From Nostoc sp. NMS9 (GTDB taxonomy: Bacteria > Cyanobacteriota > Cyanobacteriia > Cyanobacteriales > Nostocaceae), in NCBI RefSeq assembly GCF_017114995.1, contig NZ_JABXKL010000039.1, positions 186,001 to 250,000 on the forward strand: a DNA stretch of 64,000 nucleotides. Reading direction: 5' to 3'. Under the pieces are notes generated by a model. It was not told the DNA's origin and searched no databases. It saw only the letters and a list, made by a program, of their open reading frames with translations. The first letter of the stretch is position 1. The number at the start of each line of letters is the position of its first letter. This document shows, in pieces, positions 16,762 to 26,338 of the stretch. The position numbers were made by a program, and so were the translations under genes.

Positions 16762-17884
16762 CTATGTCGGAGTGTTTTCTACTAGTTTATTTTCTTGGCG
16801 CAGATAAGCTTGGATGAATGTATCAAGTTCGCCATTCATCACATCACTAATCGCTGTTGTTTCAGTGTTTGTACGCAAATCTTTCACCATTTGATAAGGG
16901 TGAAACACATAGTTACGGATTTGGTTTCCCCAAGAGGCTTCCACCATATCGCCACGAATTTCAGCAATTTCTTGGGCACGTTGCTCCTTGGCGATGACCA
17001 ACAGCTTTGCTTTGAGGCGATTTAGGGCTTTTTCTTTATTTTGCAGCTGCGATCGTTCTTCTGTACAGCGCACAGCAAGACCTGTAGGAAGGTGAACAAT
17101 CCGTACCGCAGTTTCTACTTTGTTGACATTTTGCCCACCTTTACCACCAGAGCGAGTTGTGGTGATTTCCAAATCCTTGTCTGGAATATCCAATTGCACA
17201 GAGTTGTCAATCTGTGGCATCACTTCTATGCCTGCGAAACTGGTTTGTCGCTTACCGTTGGCATTAAAAGGTGAAATCCGCACTAAGCGATGTGTACCCA
17301 TTTCTGATCGCAAGTAACCATAAGCATAGCGACCAGTAATTTCTAGGGTTGCCGATTTAATTCCGGCTTCATCACCCTCCGACTCTTCAGCTAAAGTTAC
17401 CTTATAGCCGTGAGCTTCGCCCCAACGGGTGTACATCCGCATCAGCATAAATGCCCAGTCTTGAGCATCTGTGCCACCAGCACCAGCACTAATTGTCAGT
17501 ACAGCACCTTCAGCATCATAGGGACCTGAAAGTAACTGTTGTAATTCCCACTGATCGAGGTCACGATTCAGTTTGGTGATGGTAGATTCCGCTTCTTGCA
17601 GTAGTGCCTCATCGGTTTCTAACTCCAATAACTCAACAACTGCCTTAGTATCTTCCAGATTGGCGTGCCAGCGATCGTATTGCTGGAGGTGGGCTTTCAG
17701 GTCGTTGAGTTCTTGCAGGGTTTGTTGGGCTTGGGTTTGGTCATTCCAGAATTCTGGCTGTGCTGATATTTTTTCGAGGTCTTGAATTTTGGCTGTCAGT
17801 GCAGGTACGTCAAAGATAGTCCTGGGTTTTACCCAGGCGGCCAGACAACGTTTCGATTTCGCGTTTGAGTTCTAAAACTTCCAT
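16762..17884 (-). CDS. prfB: Peptide chain release factor 2, expressed by programmed +1 frameshift
   Basis: RF2 reads UGA and UAA stop codons and triggers peptide release. The gene starts at ATG 17884 ([20 protein letters not shown]) and meets an in-frame TGA at 17812-17810 in the context TATCTT-TGA-C. Skipping one base (17812) continues as [14 protein letters not shown]. The product would be 373 residues, the normal RF2 length. SPF (stop-codon recognition, about residue 204, [15 protein letters not shown]) and GGQ (peptidyl-tRNA hydrolysis, about residue 249, [15 protein letters not shown]) are intact. Automated calls would start at 17628 and lose about 85 residues. Downstream are DUF3285 and ybeY. 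Confidence 0.97.
17809..17824 (-). promoter_or_regulatory. RF2 programmed frameshift site
   Basis: Minus-strand CAGGACTATCTTTGAC: the ribosome pauses at TGA when RF2 is scarce and slips from CTT to TTT in the +1 frame. An AGGA lies a few bases upstream in the role of the internal Shine-Dalgarno sequence known from E. coli prfB, though weaker than the AGGGGG there. Confidence 0.93.
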
Positions 17885-18002
17885 AGTACTTGCTGAATGA
17901 TAGATAGAGCGCTTTTGAGCGGAAAATTGCTCTTTTTATGTTTCTTGATTTTAGCTGTAGTTTGGCAAATTTTTTCTGCACAACTTGTATAGGTTACAAA
18001 AG

Positions 18003-19137
18003 TTACTTGAAATTATCAAGCACTTCTTTACCTACTGAAGTACTAAGATTTAGCTGTTGCAGATAGGCTTTGATAAAGAAATCAATTTTACCGTCTAATA
18101 CCTCTGTCGCAGCAGGTGTTTCTACATTAGTGCGTAAATCTTTCACCTTAGTGTAAGGATGCAAGATATATTCACGGATGAGCTTGTTGGATCGAGGTTT
18201 TATCTGCCGGGATTGAATTTGGTCAATTTGCTCGACACTTTGGGCTAGTGCGATCGCAAACAGTTTACTCTTGAGAATAGCTAAGGCTTTCTCTTTGTTC
18301 CGCATCAGACTGCGCTGTTGATCACAAAATACACTAATTCCGGTAGGAATGTGAACCATATTTACCCATGTTTCTAGACGGTTGACATTCCCCCAATGGC
18401 GAGGCCAAGTAATTTCCAAATCCTTCTCTGGAATCTCCCACTCAACGGACTCACCCAATATAGGGATAACTTCCACACTAGCTAAACTCGTCCGCAAGCT
18501 GTTAGTAACATCGAAGGGTGATATGTGCTGTAGTTGATGTGTGCCTGTTTCTGATTTGAGGTAGCCGTATGCATAACGTGTTGTAATTTCTAAAGTTGCA
18601 TACTTAATTCCGGCCTCATTGCCCTCAGAAATCTCTACTACATCCAATTGATAATTGTGGCTTTTTCCCCAACGACAGTACATTTGCAGCAACATATATG
18701 CCCAGTATTGACTGTCTGCATTATCAACCTCAGCAGTAATAGTGAGAAATGCAGCTTTTTGGTCGTGGGGGTCAGACAATAATTGTCGTATTTCTGCTGT
18801 TTCGAGTTCTTGTTGGAGTTGGGTAAGGTTGGTTTGCACCTCTTGCCACAATTGCTCATCGGCTGATAAATCCAACAATTCCAACGCAGCCTTGATATCT
18901 TCTAGAATCGAACACCAGCGATGATATTGTTGATGCTTGTAGAATATGGAGTATTCAATTTCTTGAAGTGTCTCATAAGCAGGAGTTGGATTATTCCAAA
19001 AATCAGGTTGAGCAATTACTTGATCTAAATATTGAATTCTTGCAGTCAAATATTGGAGGTCAAAGACAGTCCTCAGCCTTCCCTAAGATATTAGAAAACT
19101 TTTCTACTTCAATTTTTATTTTTAAGAGTTCAAGCAT
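18003..19137 (-). CDS. RF2-like paralogue lacking GGQ, with conserved +1 frameshift site
   Basis: This gene lies 118 bases upstream of prfB and is clearly its duplicate. It starts at ATG 19137 (MLELLKIKIEVEKF), hits TGA at 19062-19060 in GAGGACTGTCTTTGAC, and continues in +1 as DLQYLTARIQYLDQ for about 377 residues in total. The PCRF-type domain and stop-reading SPF (HISPFDVTNSLRTS, about residue 205) are kept. At the catalytic loop prfB has [18 protein letters not shown], whereas this copy reads TWPRHWGNVNRLET. Four residues are deleted and GGQ is gone. The frame is otherwise intact, so it is not an ordinary pseudogene. It could recognise UGA/UAA without releasing peptide, or act on something else. 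Confidence 0.85.
19059..19074 (-). promoter_or_regulatory. Frameshift site of the GGQ-less RF2 paralogue
   Basis: The shift context (CTT-TGA-C with AGGAC upstream) is the same as in prfB, at the same codon position within one residue. Without +1 slippage the product would be a 25-residue peptide. Conservation of both site and open downstream frame implies the recoding is still used. Confidence 0.85.
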
Positions 19138-19193
19138 AGTTTTGCTCACTTGAGGCTTAACTTATCTACATATTCTACTGTTAAACAGATGAA

Positions 19194-19230
19194 AAAAACC
19201 GTGGTTGCTAAAAATTTAACCACGGTTTTT
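19194..19230 (-). terminator. Rho-independent terminator after BI-1 family gene
   Basis: AACCGTGGTT and AACCACGGTT form a 10-bp stem around an 11-base AT-rich loop, with A and T runs on both sides. It stops the leftward transcript of the gene at 19270-19998 and separates it from the RF2 paralogue. Confidence 0.88.
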
Positions 19231-19269
19231 ACTTTATAAAACTTTACTTGTGTTAGCGTCTACAGACAA

Positions 19270-19998
19270 TTAATCGCGGCCATTTATGGCAATTAGCAAC
19301 CGCAAGATAAAGACAAACAAGTTGATGTAAGTAAGGTACATCGACAAAGCAGCAGGTAGATATTGGTCATCGCTGTAAGTACGGGGCAAGATGTAGAAAT
19401 CGACAACAGAAACCCCAACAAACAAGAATACTCCTAAACCGGAGATGGCGATTTCTAACCAATTGGGCGTGTAAACACCAAACATGGCAAACCCAAATTG
19501 GGCAAGGCATACAACCACCAAGGCAATGACACCAAGATTGATGGTTTTCGTCAAAGCCATGCCGTCTTGTTCAGAAAGATTTGAACCAATTTGACGGGCA
19601 GCAATAAAGGTGACACCACAACCAAGGGCAGCCAATCCAATGCCTTGAATGCCAACACCTTGGGATCTCAAGGCGACAAATACCAAACCACTGAGGGTAT
19701 ATCCAGACAAGAGGCTGTAGGTTGCCAACAGTGGTAATGCAAGTCCCTTGTTACCTTTCTGGGCAACATTTTGGGCAACAAAGAACAAAATTAACTCCAA
19801 AATCACTGCACCAATGAAGGTAGGAAAGAATATTTCGGGGTTAGTACGGATAACTCCCAAACCGCCGTAGGTTCCTAATGCCGTTAGCACTAATCCACCA
19901 CCGACGTAGGGGAGGGCGTTGGCAATCACGTTTGGGCCAACGAGGACGTGAGATTTAGCCTCACGGATAGCTTCACGAAAATTACTGGTATTGCTCAT
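19270..19998 (-). CDS. Bax inhibitor-1 / YccA-YbhL family membrane protein
   Basis: This 242-residue protein has about seven membrane helices. The pattern of the BI-1 (TMBIM) family is visible, including GVFLFVGVSVVDFYILPRTYSDDQYLPAALSMYLTYINLFVFILRLL near the C-terminus (given here in short: VSVVDFYIL and YLTYINLFVFILRLL). Family members are linked to calcium leak and to membrane protease control in bacteria. Its role here is unknown. A strong terminator follows. No clear ribosome-binding site precedes ATG 19998. Confidence 0.85.
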   Translation of the reverse strand: MSNTSNFREAIREAKSHVLVGPNVIANALPYVGGGLVLTALGTYGGLGVIRTNPEIFFPTFIGAVILELILFFVAQNVAQKGNKGLALPLLATYSLLSGYTLSGLVFVALRSQGVGIQGIGLAALGCGVTFIAARQIGSNLSEQDGMALTKTINLGVIALVVVCLAQFGFAMFGVYTPNWLEIAISGLGVFLFVGVSVVDFYILPRTYSDDQYLPAALSMYLTYINLFVFILRLLIAINGRD

Positions 19999-20112
19999 AT
20001 TGAAAAACTGTTTTTTAGGAAAACGTTCTGCTTATTCCTATTCTTACCAATCTTTGGGGTTAACAGCCAAGGATTAAATTAAGGTTGCCAAATCTGAAGG
20101 GGGGCTTTGTTG

Positions 20113-22866
20113 TTAAAAATTAGAGTCGTCAGTTTCTGAGGATTCTACAGGATCTTTAGCACTGACAGCATACTCTTTAGCCTTGATTGCAAAGGGAAAA
20201 GGTAACGGTAGAATAACGTCATTTGCAAAATAAGGCCAGCGACTTCTGAGAGAGTGGACAAAATGAGCTAGCTTGTCGCCCTTGATTTCTGGGTGATGAA
20301 TCAGGGCAATTTCTAAGATTCTGGCTTTTCCAGCTTGCCTGCTGCCATTGTCAAGGCGAGACTGCCATGTGCGTAATATGTGCTTTTCAGTATTTAAAGG
20401 TTTTCTAACACTCAAGTAGAGCGATCGCTCTCCATCGTCACACACATTTTGCCATCGGTAAACACCACTGGTTCGACTACCGGGAGAATCTTTAACAATA
20501 GCAACTGGTACTTCACCATTCTCTGCAACTCGTAAGCGCACAACCCATAGGCGATTTATTTCTTCTTGTGAAAGGTGCTGTTTGAGCGTTTGTAATGGAT
20601 CATTAGTTAGTAGATTTTGGTTTTGTAGCCAGTTCAGCATTTTACGGGCATTTTGTGCTTCTGCCATGAATAGCACACGTGGGGATTTTTTATCAGTAAT
20701 TGGAGTATTTAAGCAATCTTGCAAACATTCAGTAACAAACTTATTGATCAGCCTTTGTTCTTTTGTCTGCTCCTTGCGCTTTTGTTCCTCGTTAAGTTCT
20801 TCATTACTTTCATCATCAGAGTTAGAATCCCAGTCTTCAGATGAAAGATGTGCAAGTCCAACAGGATAGGATACCCAACCTTCTTCATTAAATAAGTCAG
20901 GTGTTGTTAACTCTACTTTTGTTGTAAGTGGATTAACTCTAATCATCAAAACAACAGTTTTGGGAATATTTTCAGCATTTGTTTTGCGAGTGCGGCGTAG
21001 GACATAAAAGCACGTTAACCAAACATTAGGATCAATCCCATCTTTTTCAGGATTAATTAGAGGAGTGTCAGGTAAAATTCCAAATTGCCTTAGTAAGTCT
21101 GATACCGCTCGTTTCACTGCTTCTAAACCAGATTTTTTCAGCTTTTCCGGGTCTGCTTTAGTGGTTATTCGGTGGATGTGTTGATTGAGATAGCCTGCTT
21201 TCATTGCCCCAATCCTCCATGCCAGTTTGGGATCAGCTTCTGATATGAAAGGTTTAGGTCTAATTTCGATTAAAGCACCACTTAGTTCTTTAGTTTGGGG
21301 TAGAAATGCAGTAATCTTGTTAATGCGTTCTGCTAAGAAATCAGGGCGTTGCTGTTGATAAGTTTTCCTCACTTCAGAGAAATTTTTAATTTCTAAGTCT
21401 TGTGTGAGGTCGCCAACGTGTTGAGTCTTGATACACAAAGAACCGTGTAAACCTTGATATATGTTTTCTACTGTTGTGGGTGATAAATACAGTAACTGGC
21501 AAATTTCAGCAATCAGTGCATCACGACATTGTGGGGTTTCCCACAAAATAAGTATGATGCGAAGAGGATTTTCAGCTTCACGAAATACCGCAGCTACTGC
21601 TAATTTGGGTCGCAGCATTGGGGTGTGTGAATGATTTGGGTCGTCAGATTTCTTTGCTTTTTTAGGTTTATTAGATTGGTTTTCTTCGTCAGCAAGCAGA
21701 GGAACAATTTTCTTTTTGGGTTTTTCTGAAGGCCAGAAAATAAAAACGTTACCTGTCACCCTCTCTGCCTCACCCACTCTTTTAACAGGTAGACGTGCTT
21801 CAATAGCTTGATCTAAACTAGCCAAATCCTGTGGACTGACACCAGCGTAGCAGGGTGGATCTCCTAATTTAGAAGTGTAGGCGATCGCAGCTTGGATACC
21901 ACTAGGAATTGTGTTGATACCTGACCAGTTGTGATTTGGGTTAGAAACGAAATTATTTGCGTCAGGAAGTTGAGAGTCATTGAGAGAAAAAAGATTGCTG
22001 ATGGCTTGAGGCCATTTCACTTCCTTTCCATAACGGTTCATCATCAGTGGAATAAAGCAAAAGGGTTGGCGTTGGCCATCTAACCATCGACGGTTATCAC
22101 CGATATGAGCTTTCACACCTGGGTAGGGTATATATTTCAGAGGTTGAGTTAACCAGCGTCGAACTGATAAATGATGATAGATAATCGGTTTTTCCCGCCA
22201 AGGGACTGTTTGCAAAACAAACTCAAGGACAAACGAAATATATGCTGTTTCTGTTGTTTCCTTTCCTTTAGTGACCGTAACTTCACTAGGAGGCCATGAC
22301 ATTAACTCAGCGCCTTGGAGGCTAACCACTCGGTAAAATGTCAATTGATACTGCTCATCGACACCAAAGGAAACTGTTGGCTTTTGAAGAAACTCTTTGG
22401 CAAGGTAATCTGGAATAGCTTGGTAAAGGTTGCCTGTTTCGACCCGATCTTGAGGATGGAGTAAATCATAAATTTTTGGATCTTCCCAGTGCCAATCATC
22501 ATTATTCAGATTTGCAAGCTTTGACTCAACATCCTCTAAACAACTAAATTCTTCTATCAACCAATCTTTTATACAGTTACCCAAGTCAGAAAGGTCTGTG
22601 GTTGCTGTTGCTAACAACCAAGGTACATTGCCTTTCTGCCAGCCATTACGCATAGTCTTGATAATTTGAGGAAAGCTACCAACTATCAAAGGGTCGAGAG
22701 AATAAACTGGTACGGCTTGATAACGTTGACCTTTGAGTTTGGCACGCTGTTGAGCAAGGTTGTTGCCGACTTGTCTCCATGTAGTAGGAACATAAATTGC
22801 AGAGAGTTTGTATGTTGGATTCGTTGCAGTAAGTTCCCAAGCACCAGGACGAATAATTTTAGTCAT
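20113..22866 (-). CDS. pPIWI-RE protein (Argonaute-related PIWI family)
   Basis: This 917-residue protein matches the pPIWI-RE family described by Burroughs, Iyer and Aravind (2013), named for conserved Arg and Glu in place of the usual PIWI residues. Residues about 1-430 form the DUF3962-type N-terminal module. A charged linker (KPKKAKKSDDPNH) leads to a MID-like region from about 430. The RNase H-fold PIWI-like domain begins near 525 (GALIEIRPKPF, DPKLAWRIGAMKAGYLNQHI) and ends with SGVYRWQN, LSVRKP and ILEIALIHHPEIKGDKLAHF. No classical DEDX tetrad is obvious. Its ATG overlaps the helicase stop by 8 bases. I infer guide- or R-loop-linked nucleic-acid binding in genome defence. Whether it cuts is open. 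Confidence 0.85.
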   Translation of the reverse strand: MTKIIRPGAWELTATNPTYKLSAIYVPTTWRQVGNNLAQQRAKLKGQRYQAVPVYSLDPLIVGSFPQIIKTMRNGWQKGNVPWLLATATTDLSDLGNCIKDWLIEEFSCLEDVESKLANLNNDDWHWEDPKIYDLLHPQDRVETGNLYQAIPDYLAKEFLQKPTVSFGVDEQYQLTFYRVVSLQGAELMSWPPSEVTVTKGKETTETAYISFVLEFVLQTVPWREKPIIYHHLSVRRWLTQPLKYIPYPGVKAHIGDNRRWLDGQRQPFCFIPLMMNRYGKEVKWPQAISNLFSLNDSQLPDANNFVSNPNHNWSGINTIPSGIQAAIAYTSKLGDPPCYAGVSPQDLASLDQAIEARLPVKRVGEAERVTGNVFIFWPSEKPKKKIVPLLADEENQSNKPKKAKKSDDPNHSHTPMLRPKLAVAAVFREAENPLRIILILWETPQCRDALIAEICQLLYLSPTTVENIYQGLHGSLCIKTQHVGDLTQDLEIKNFSEVRKTYQQQRPDFLAERINKITAFLPQTKELSGALIEIRPKPFISEADPKLAWRIGAMKAGYLNQHIHRITTKADPEKLKKSGLEAVKRAVSDLLRQFGILPDTPLINPEKDGIDPNVWLTCFYVLRRTRKTNAENIPKTVVLMIRVNPLTTKVELTTPDLFNEEGWVSYPVGLAHLSSEDWDSNSDDESNEELNEEQKRKEQTKEQRLINKFVTECLQDCLNTPITDKKSPRVLFMAEAQNARKMLNWLQNQNLLTNDPLQTLKQHLSQEEINRLWVVRLRVAENGEVPVAIVKDSPGSRTSGVYRWQNVCDDGERSLYLSVRKPLNTEKHILRTWQSRLDNGSRQAGKARILEIALIHHPEIKGDKLAHFVHSLRSRWPYFANDVILPLPFPFAIKAKEYAVSAKDPVESSETDDSNF

Positions 22867-25800
22867 AGTTTAAGTTTCTTTGTTTCATTTGTTGAAGTGC
22901 ATTCAAAAAAGGGCCATAAAGCGATCGCGCCAGCACATCCTCACTTTCAATGTAGGGTTCCAGCACCTTGATGATGGCAACTAATAGTGAAGTGCTTTCG
23001 CTGTCTTGTTCGCCAATGGCTGAATTTGGGGCAAATTTCACATCGATAAAATAGACTACTGCTGGTACACCACCACGCACCAAACGCCCGATGATTTGCC
23101 AGATACTCACTAACTGAGTCCAGCAAAGTACTGATCGTTCATCTTTTGTTAGTTGTTTGAAAGACCACGCCGTGTAATTCAAATTGACCATCTCGGCAGC
23201 AGCATTCTGGTAGAATATATCTGCAACCTGAGTTAGGGTTAGGTTTCCCAAAGTTGATTGAGCTTCTTCGTAAAGGGTGGAGTCTTTTTCGTGTTTCAGC
23301 GCCCAAGCGTTGAGTTGCTGAACAGTAGATTGCCAGTTATCAGGTATTGGCATAGGTCTGTTGAGGAACAGGACTGCACCGAATGCAGCTTTGCCTTGAG
23401 CATTCAAGATGTTGTGACCCCGTTCTAAAGCCATCAAAGGAGCAACTACAATCTGGGTGGGTAAATGTTGTAAATTCCGAATTTCACTGCGAGGAATACC
23501 ATGAAGATGAGCGGGAGCATTGTCGCGGCGGAGGGTAGCAATACCGTCATCGTTGATGTTTATGTCGAAGCGGTAGCGTGATTGTAAAATAGACGCTACC
23601 CATTCAGATTCTTCATAGCTACCCACAACAATCAAGATGCGATCGCGATCATTCCACCATTCAGGTTGCTGTTGTTTTCGCTGTGCTAAATCCTGAAATA
23701 CGCGATCAAGAAAACTCTCTGCACCTCTTGCTGAGTGGCACATAGCCTCGACCATTTCTTTAGCAGCAAGTTTGCGTCTTGCAGGTGGCAATCCAGATAA
23801 AGCAATATAGTCAGCTTCTCGATTCTGTTTGGGACTAAAGAAAAATTGACTCTCAGCTATACCTGCCTCACCAGTTCTGGGTTGCAGCAACACGGTAGGT
23901 TTTATGCTGATGTGATAAGCTGGCGAACCAGGAGCGTAGCTAGTACCTGATATCAGAACAGTATGCGGGCCATCCCAATCATCAACTGCAAACAGTTTAG
24001 GGAAATTTAACAGTAAAGCACGACCTACGCCCACATAGCGGAAATAGTCCAGCTTGCCAGCATTTTTATTGCTACGTTCTTGCTTATATAAAAAGCCTAA
24101 AATATTTCCTACTGGCGATTCTGGTAAAACTGGGAGAAAATCTTTTGGTGGGCGATGCAAGAGGTCTTGGTTCAAGTCGTGCTGGTTAATAACCCGACCA
24201 AGATCGCTGAGATTATCAACTAAAAAACCTAGTCGGTTGTCGAGTATGGTAGTTAAAATCGCAAACTGGAGATTTTGGATTAGTTCCTCGAATTGAGCTT
24301 CATCTAGTAAGAAAATATTATGATTTTCTAACCATCTTTCGCACCACGGGGTAATTTCAGCTAATGCTTGACGGTCATTTTCCGCAGTCAGTATTGTCAA
24401 TGCCAAATCTGAAAGTTCACCTCCACGACGGCGGTTAAGCGGATATTGCAAAAATCCGTCTAGTTCGTCCATCATTTGTTTGCGGCGGCGACGTTGTTCT
24501 GTAGGAGCCAAGTCTGCTTCAATGATGCGTTTACGCCGTTCTTCCATGATTTGTTGACGAGTTAGCTTTGGTTTCGCTGAAACAGTAATGTTGGGGGGAT
24601 CAACAAGGTCACGGATAATCCGAGCAAATAGAGAACGACCTGTAAACGGAAGAGGCCCCAACCACGCAACCAGTTTAGAATGGGTGAGGAGTAGATGATA
24701 GATGCGGTTAGTAGCATTTTGGGTATGGTAATGTGCGCTTGTCCAAGCAACAAAGCGATCGCCTGCCATGTCACCGCGATCGGAATTGTAAATCGTGGCA
24801 AGATTTAGTCCGAGTTTATTTAAAAAAGACTTTCCAGAAGCATCAACTAAGACTTCATCAGGGGCAAACTCTTCATCAAATTGAATCTGCACGCGATCGG
24901 CTTCGTCAACAAAGAGATACTTGCATTCTCGATAAACAGCCTCAGCAAAGGTCAAGTCTTGTTCAAATCCTTGGCGGGGTACACGAGTATGAATGAAACT
25001 AGCAGGAGTGAAAATCCAGACTAAGGCTGTAGCAATATCATGTTCTAAATGGTGACGTGGACATTTGTAATAAAAGGGACAAGTGTATTGTTTATAATCA
25101 CTTTCTTGAAAGTCTTCATCATCAGAATTATCATTTTCAACTACAGGAACTTTTTCATAAAGCTTGTGACACGGTTCATTGCCAAATTCCCACTTATCTT
25201 CTGATTGCACTAAAGCTAAAAGTGGGCAGACTGGACTAAACCAACGCCAAGCTGGATGCATCCCTCCCTTAGTAACTTCCTGACCCTCACTTTTGAGAAT
25301 TGGTTCGTAGACTTTTGTCAATTGTTCTTGGCGCTTACTACCCAGCACTGGTGCAGCAGGAATTTCTAATTTGTGGCAAAACAAAGAAGCCAGACGTACT
25401 GCTGTAGCCACATCATTCACCATCAACCCGCAGCGATATCCCTGCTTGGCAAAGTAGTAAATCAGAATTTCCAACAGGGTAGACTTGCCCACATTCAAAA
25501 GCCCAACAATGTGGATCAGCCCCTCAAAATTCAGCTGATTACCTTGATGGAAATTATCTGATTCAGCATCGTATAGCTGGAAGAGAATGTTTTCCAAGCG
25601 GTTACGATAATTTTCTTGTTGCCCAAACTGGGACAATTTATCGTCCATTTCTTGGGCAGCTAGTATTAATTCCTCATGGGTGACACTACACAGTGGATTC
25701 TGCTGAGTGCGTGTGCGATGAAGGGATACCACAGATGAGGGTGCTATATTAGCAACTTTCTTGGGAATATCAATAGGAACTTCAACTGGAGAATTGCCTT

Positions 25801-26338
25801 TTTGGGAAATCTTCGCATACCACCGTCCCTCAGTTGCTAAGTTGACTTTTCGTTGTCTATGCTGTGGGGTTTTTAGTAAAGTTGGGCGATATATCTCCTC
25901 TAAACGAGTTGGGTAAATACTGGATGGAATAAGTTGAGGAACATTCCTTGCCTCTTCAAGGCTGTAGATTCTAATAATTTCAGGTAAGTTGATGTACTCT
26001 TGAAGAACTCGCAGCCATTGTCTGCCTTTGCGCTGAATCAGATAGAAACGAGCATTTTGTATAAGTTGCCAGTTGCGATCGCTTTGTAGTTGTTCAACTG
26101 GGAAGCGATATCCTTTCAGCAAAGCTTCCACAGAAGTTGCAGGTTCTTCTGGTGCTACTTCCTGAAGTAAGGTTAATCCCAATTCCACATCAGCAATGAG
26201 TTGGGCAAGACGCTTAATTTCCTGCTGACGTACCTTAGCATCTGCATTATTTAAACTAGATGCTATATACTCTTTTAATTCATCTGAGTTGCGGAGTTTT
26301 TTGCACAGATCCTTGCGCCAGCTAATAATCTCACGCAT
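22859..26338 (-). CDS. DinG/XPD-type superfamily 2 helicase of pPIWI-RE island
   Basis: This 1159-residue protein has Walker A GLLNVGKSTLL (about residues 278-288), a four-Cys patch consistent with an XPD/DinG iron-sulfur cluster (PVCPL, EPCHKLYE and YTCPFYYKCPRH, about 370-425), the DEAD box FVDEADRVQ (about 478), and motif VI in IWQIIGRLVRGG (about 1083). The N-terminal 250 residues, rich in helices, are family-specific. Such helicases unwind DNA or DNA-RNA hybrids with 5'-3' polarity. It is the middle gene of three, overlapping both neighbours by 8 bases (ATGCGTGA and ATGACTAA), a sign of translational coupling. Confidence 0.85.
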   Translation of the reverse strand: MREIISWRKDLCKKLRNSDELKEYIASSLNNADAKVRQQEIKRLAQLIADVELGLTLLQEVAPEEPATSVEALLKGYRFPVEQLQSDRNWQLIQNARFYLIQRKGRQWLRVLQEYINLPEIIRIYSLEEARNVPQLIPSSIYPTRLEEIYRPTLLKTPQHRQRKVNLATEGRWYAKISQKGNSPVEVPIDIPKKVANIAPSSVVSLHRTRTQQNPLCSVTHEELILAAQEMDDKLSQFGQQENYRNRLENILFQLYDAESDNFHQGNQLNFEGLIHIVGLLNVGKSTLLEILIYYFAKQGYRCGLMVNDVATAVRLASLFCHKLEIPAAPVLGSKRQEQLTKVYEPILKSEGQEVTKGGMHPAWRWFSPVCPLLALVQSEDKWEFGNEPCHKLYEKVPVVENDNSDDEDFQESDYKQYTCPFYYKCPRHHLEHDIATALVWIFTPASFIHTRVPRQGFEQDLTFAEAVYRECKYLFVDEADRVQIQFDEEFAPDEVLVDASGKSFLNKLGLNLATIYNSDRGDMAGDRFVAWTSAHYHTQNATNRIYHLLLTHSKLVAWLGPLPFTGRSLFARIIRDLVDPPNITVSAKPKLTRQQIMEERRKRIIEADLAPTEQRRRRKQMMDELDGFLQYPLNRRRGGELSDLALTILTAENDRQALAEITPWCERWLENHNIFLLDEAQFEELIQNLQFAILTTILDNRLGFLVDNLSDLGRVINQHDLNQDLLHRPPKDFLPVLPESPVGNILGFLYKQERSNKNAGKLDYFRYVGVGRALLLNFPKLFAVDDWDGPHTVLISGTSYAPGSPAYHISIKPTVLLQPRTGEAGIAESQFFFSPKQNREADYIALSGLPPARRKLAAKEMVEAMCHSARGAESFLDRVFQDLAQRKQQQPEWWNDRDRILIVVGSYEESEWVASILQSRYRFDININDDGIATLRRDNAPAHLHGIPRSEIRNLQHLPTQIVVAPLMALERGHNILNAQGKAAFGAVLFLNRPMPIPDNWQSTVQQLNAWALKHEKDSTLYEEAQSTLGNLTLTQVADIFYQNAAAEMVNLNYTAWSFKQLTKDERSVLCWTQLVSIWQIIGRLVRGGVPAVVYFIDVKFAPNSAIGEQDSESTSLLVAIIKVLEPYIESEDVLARSLYGPFLNALQQMKQRNLNYD

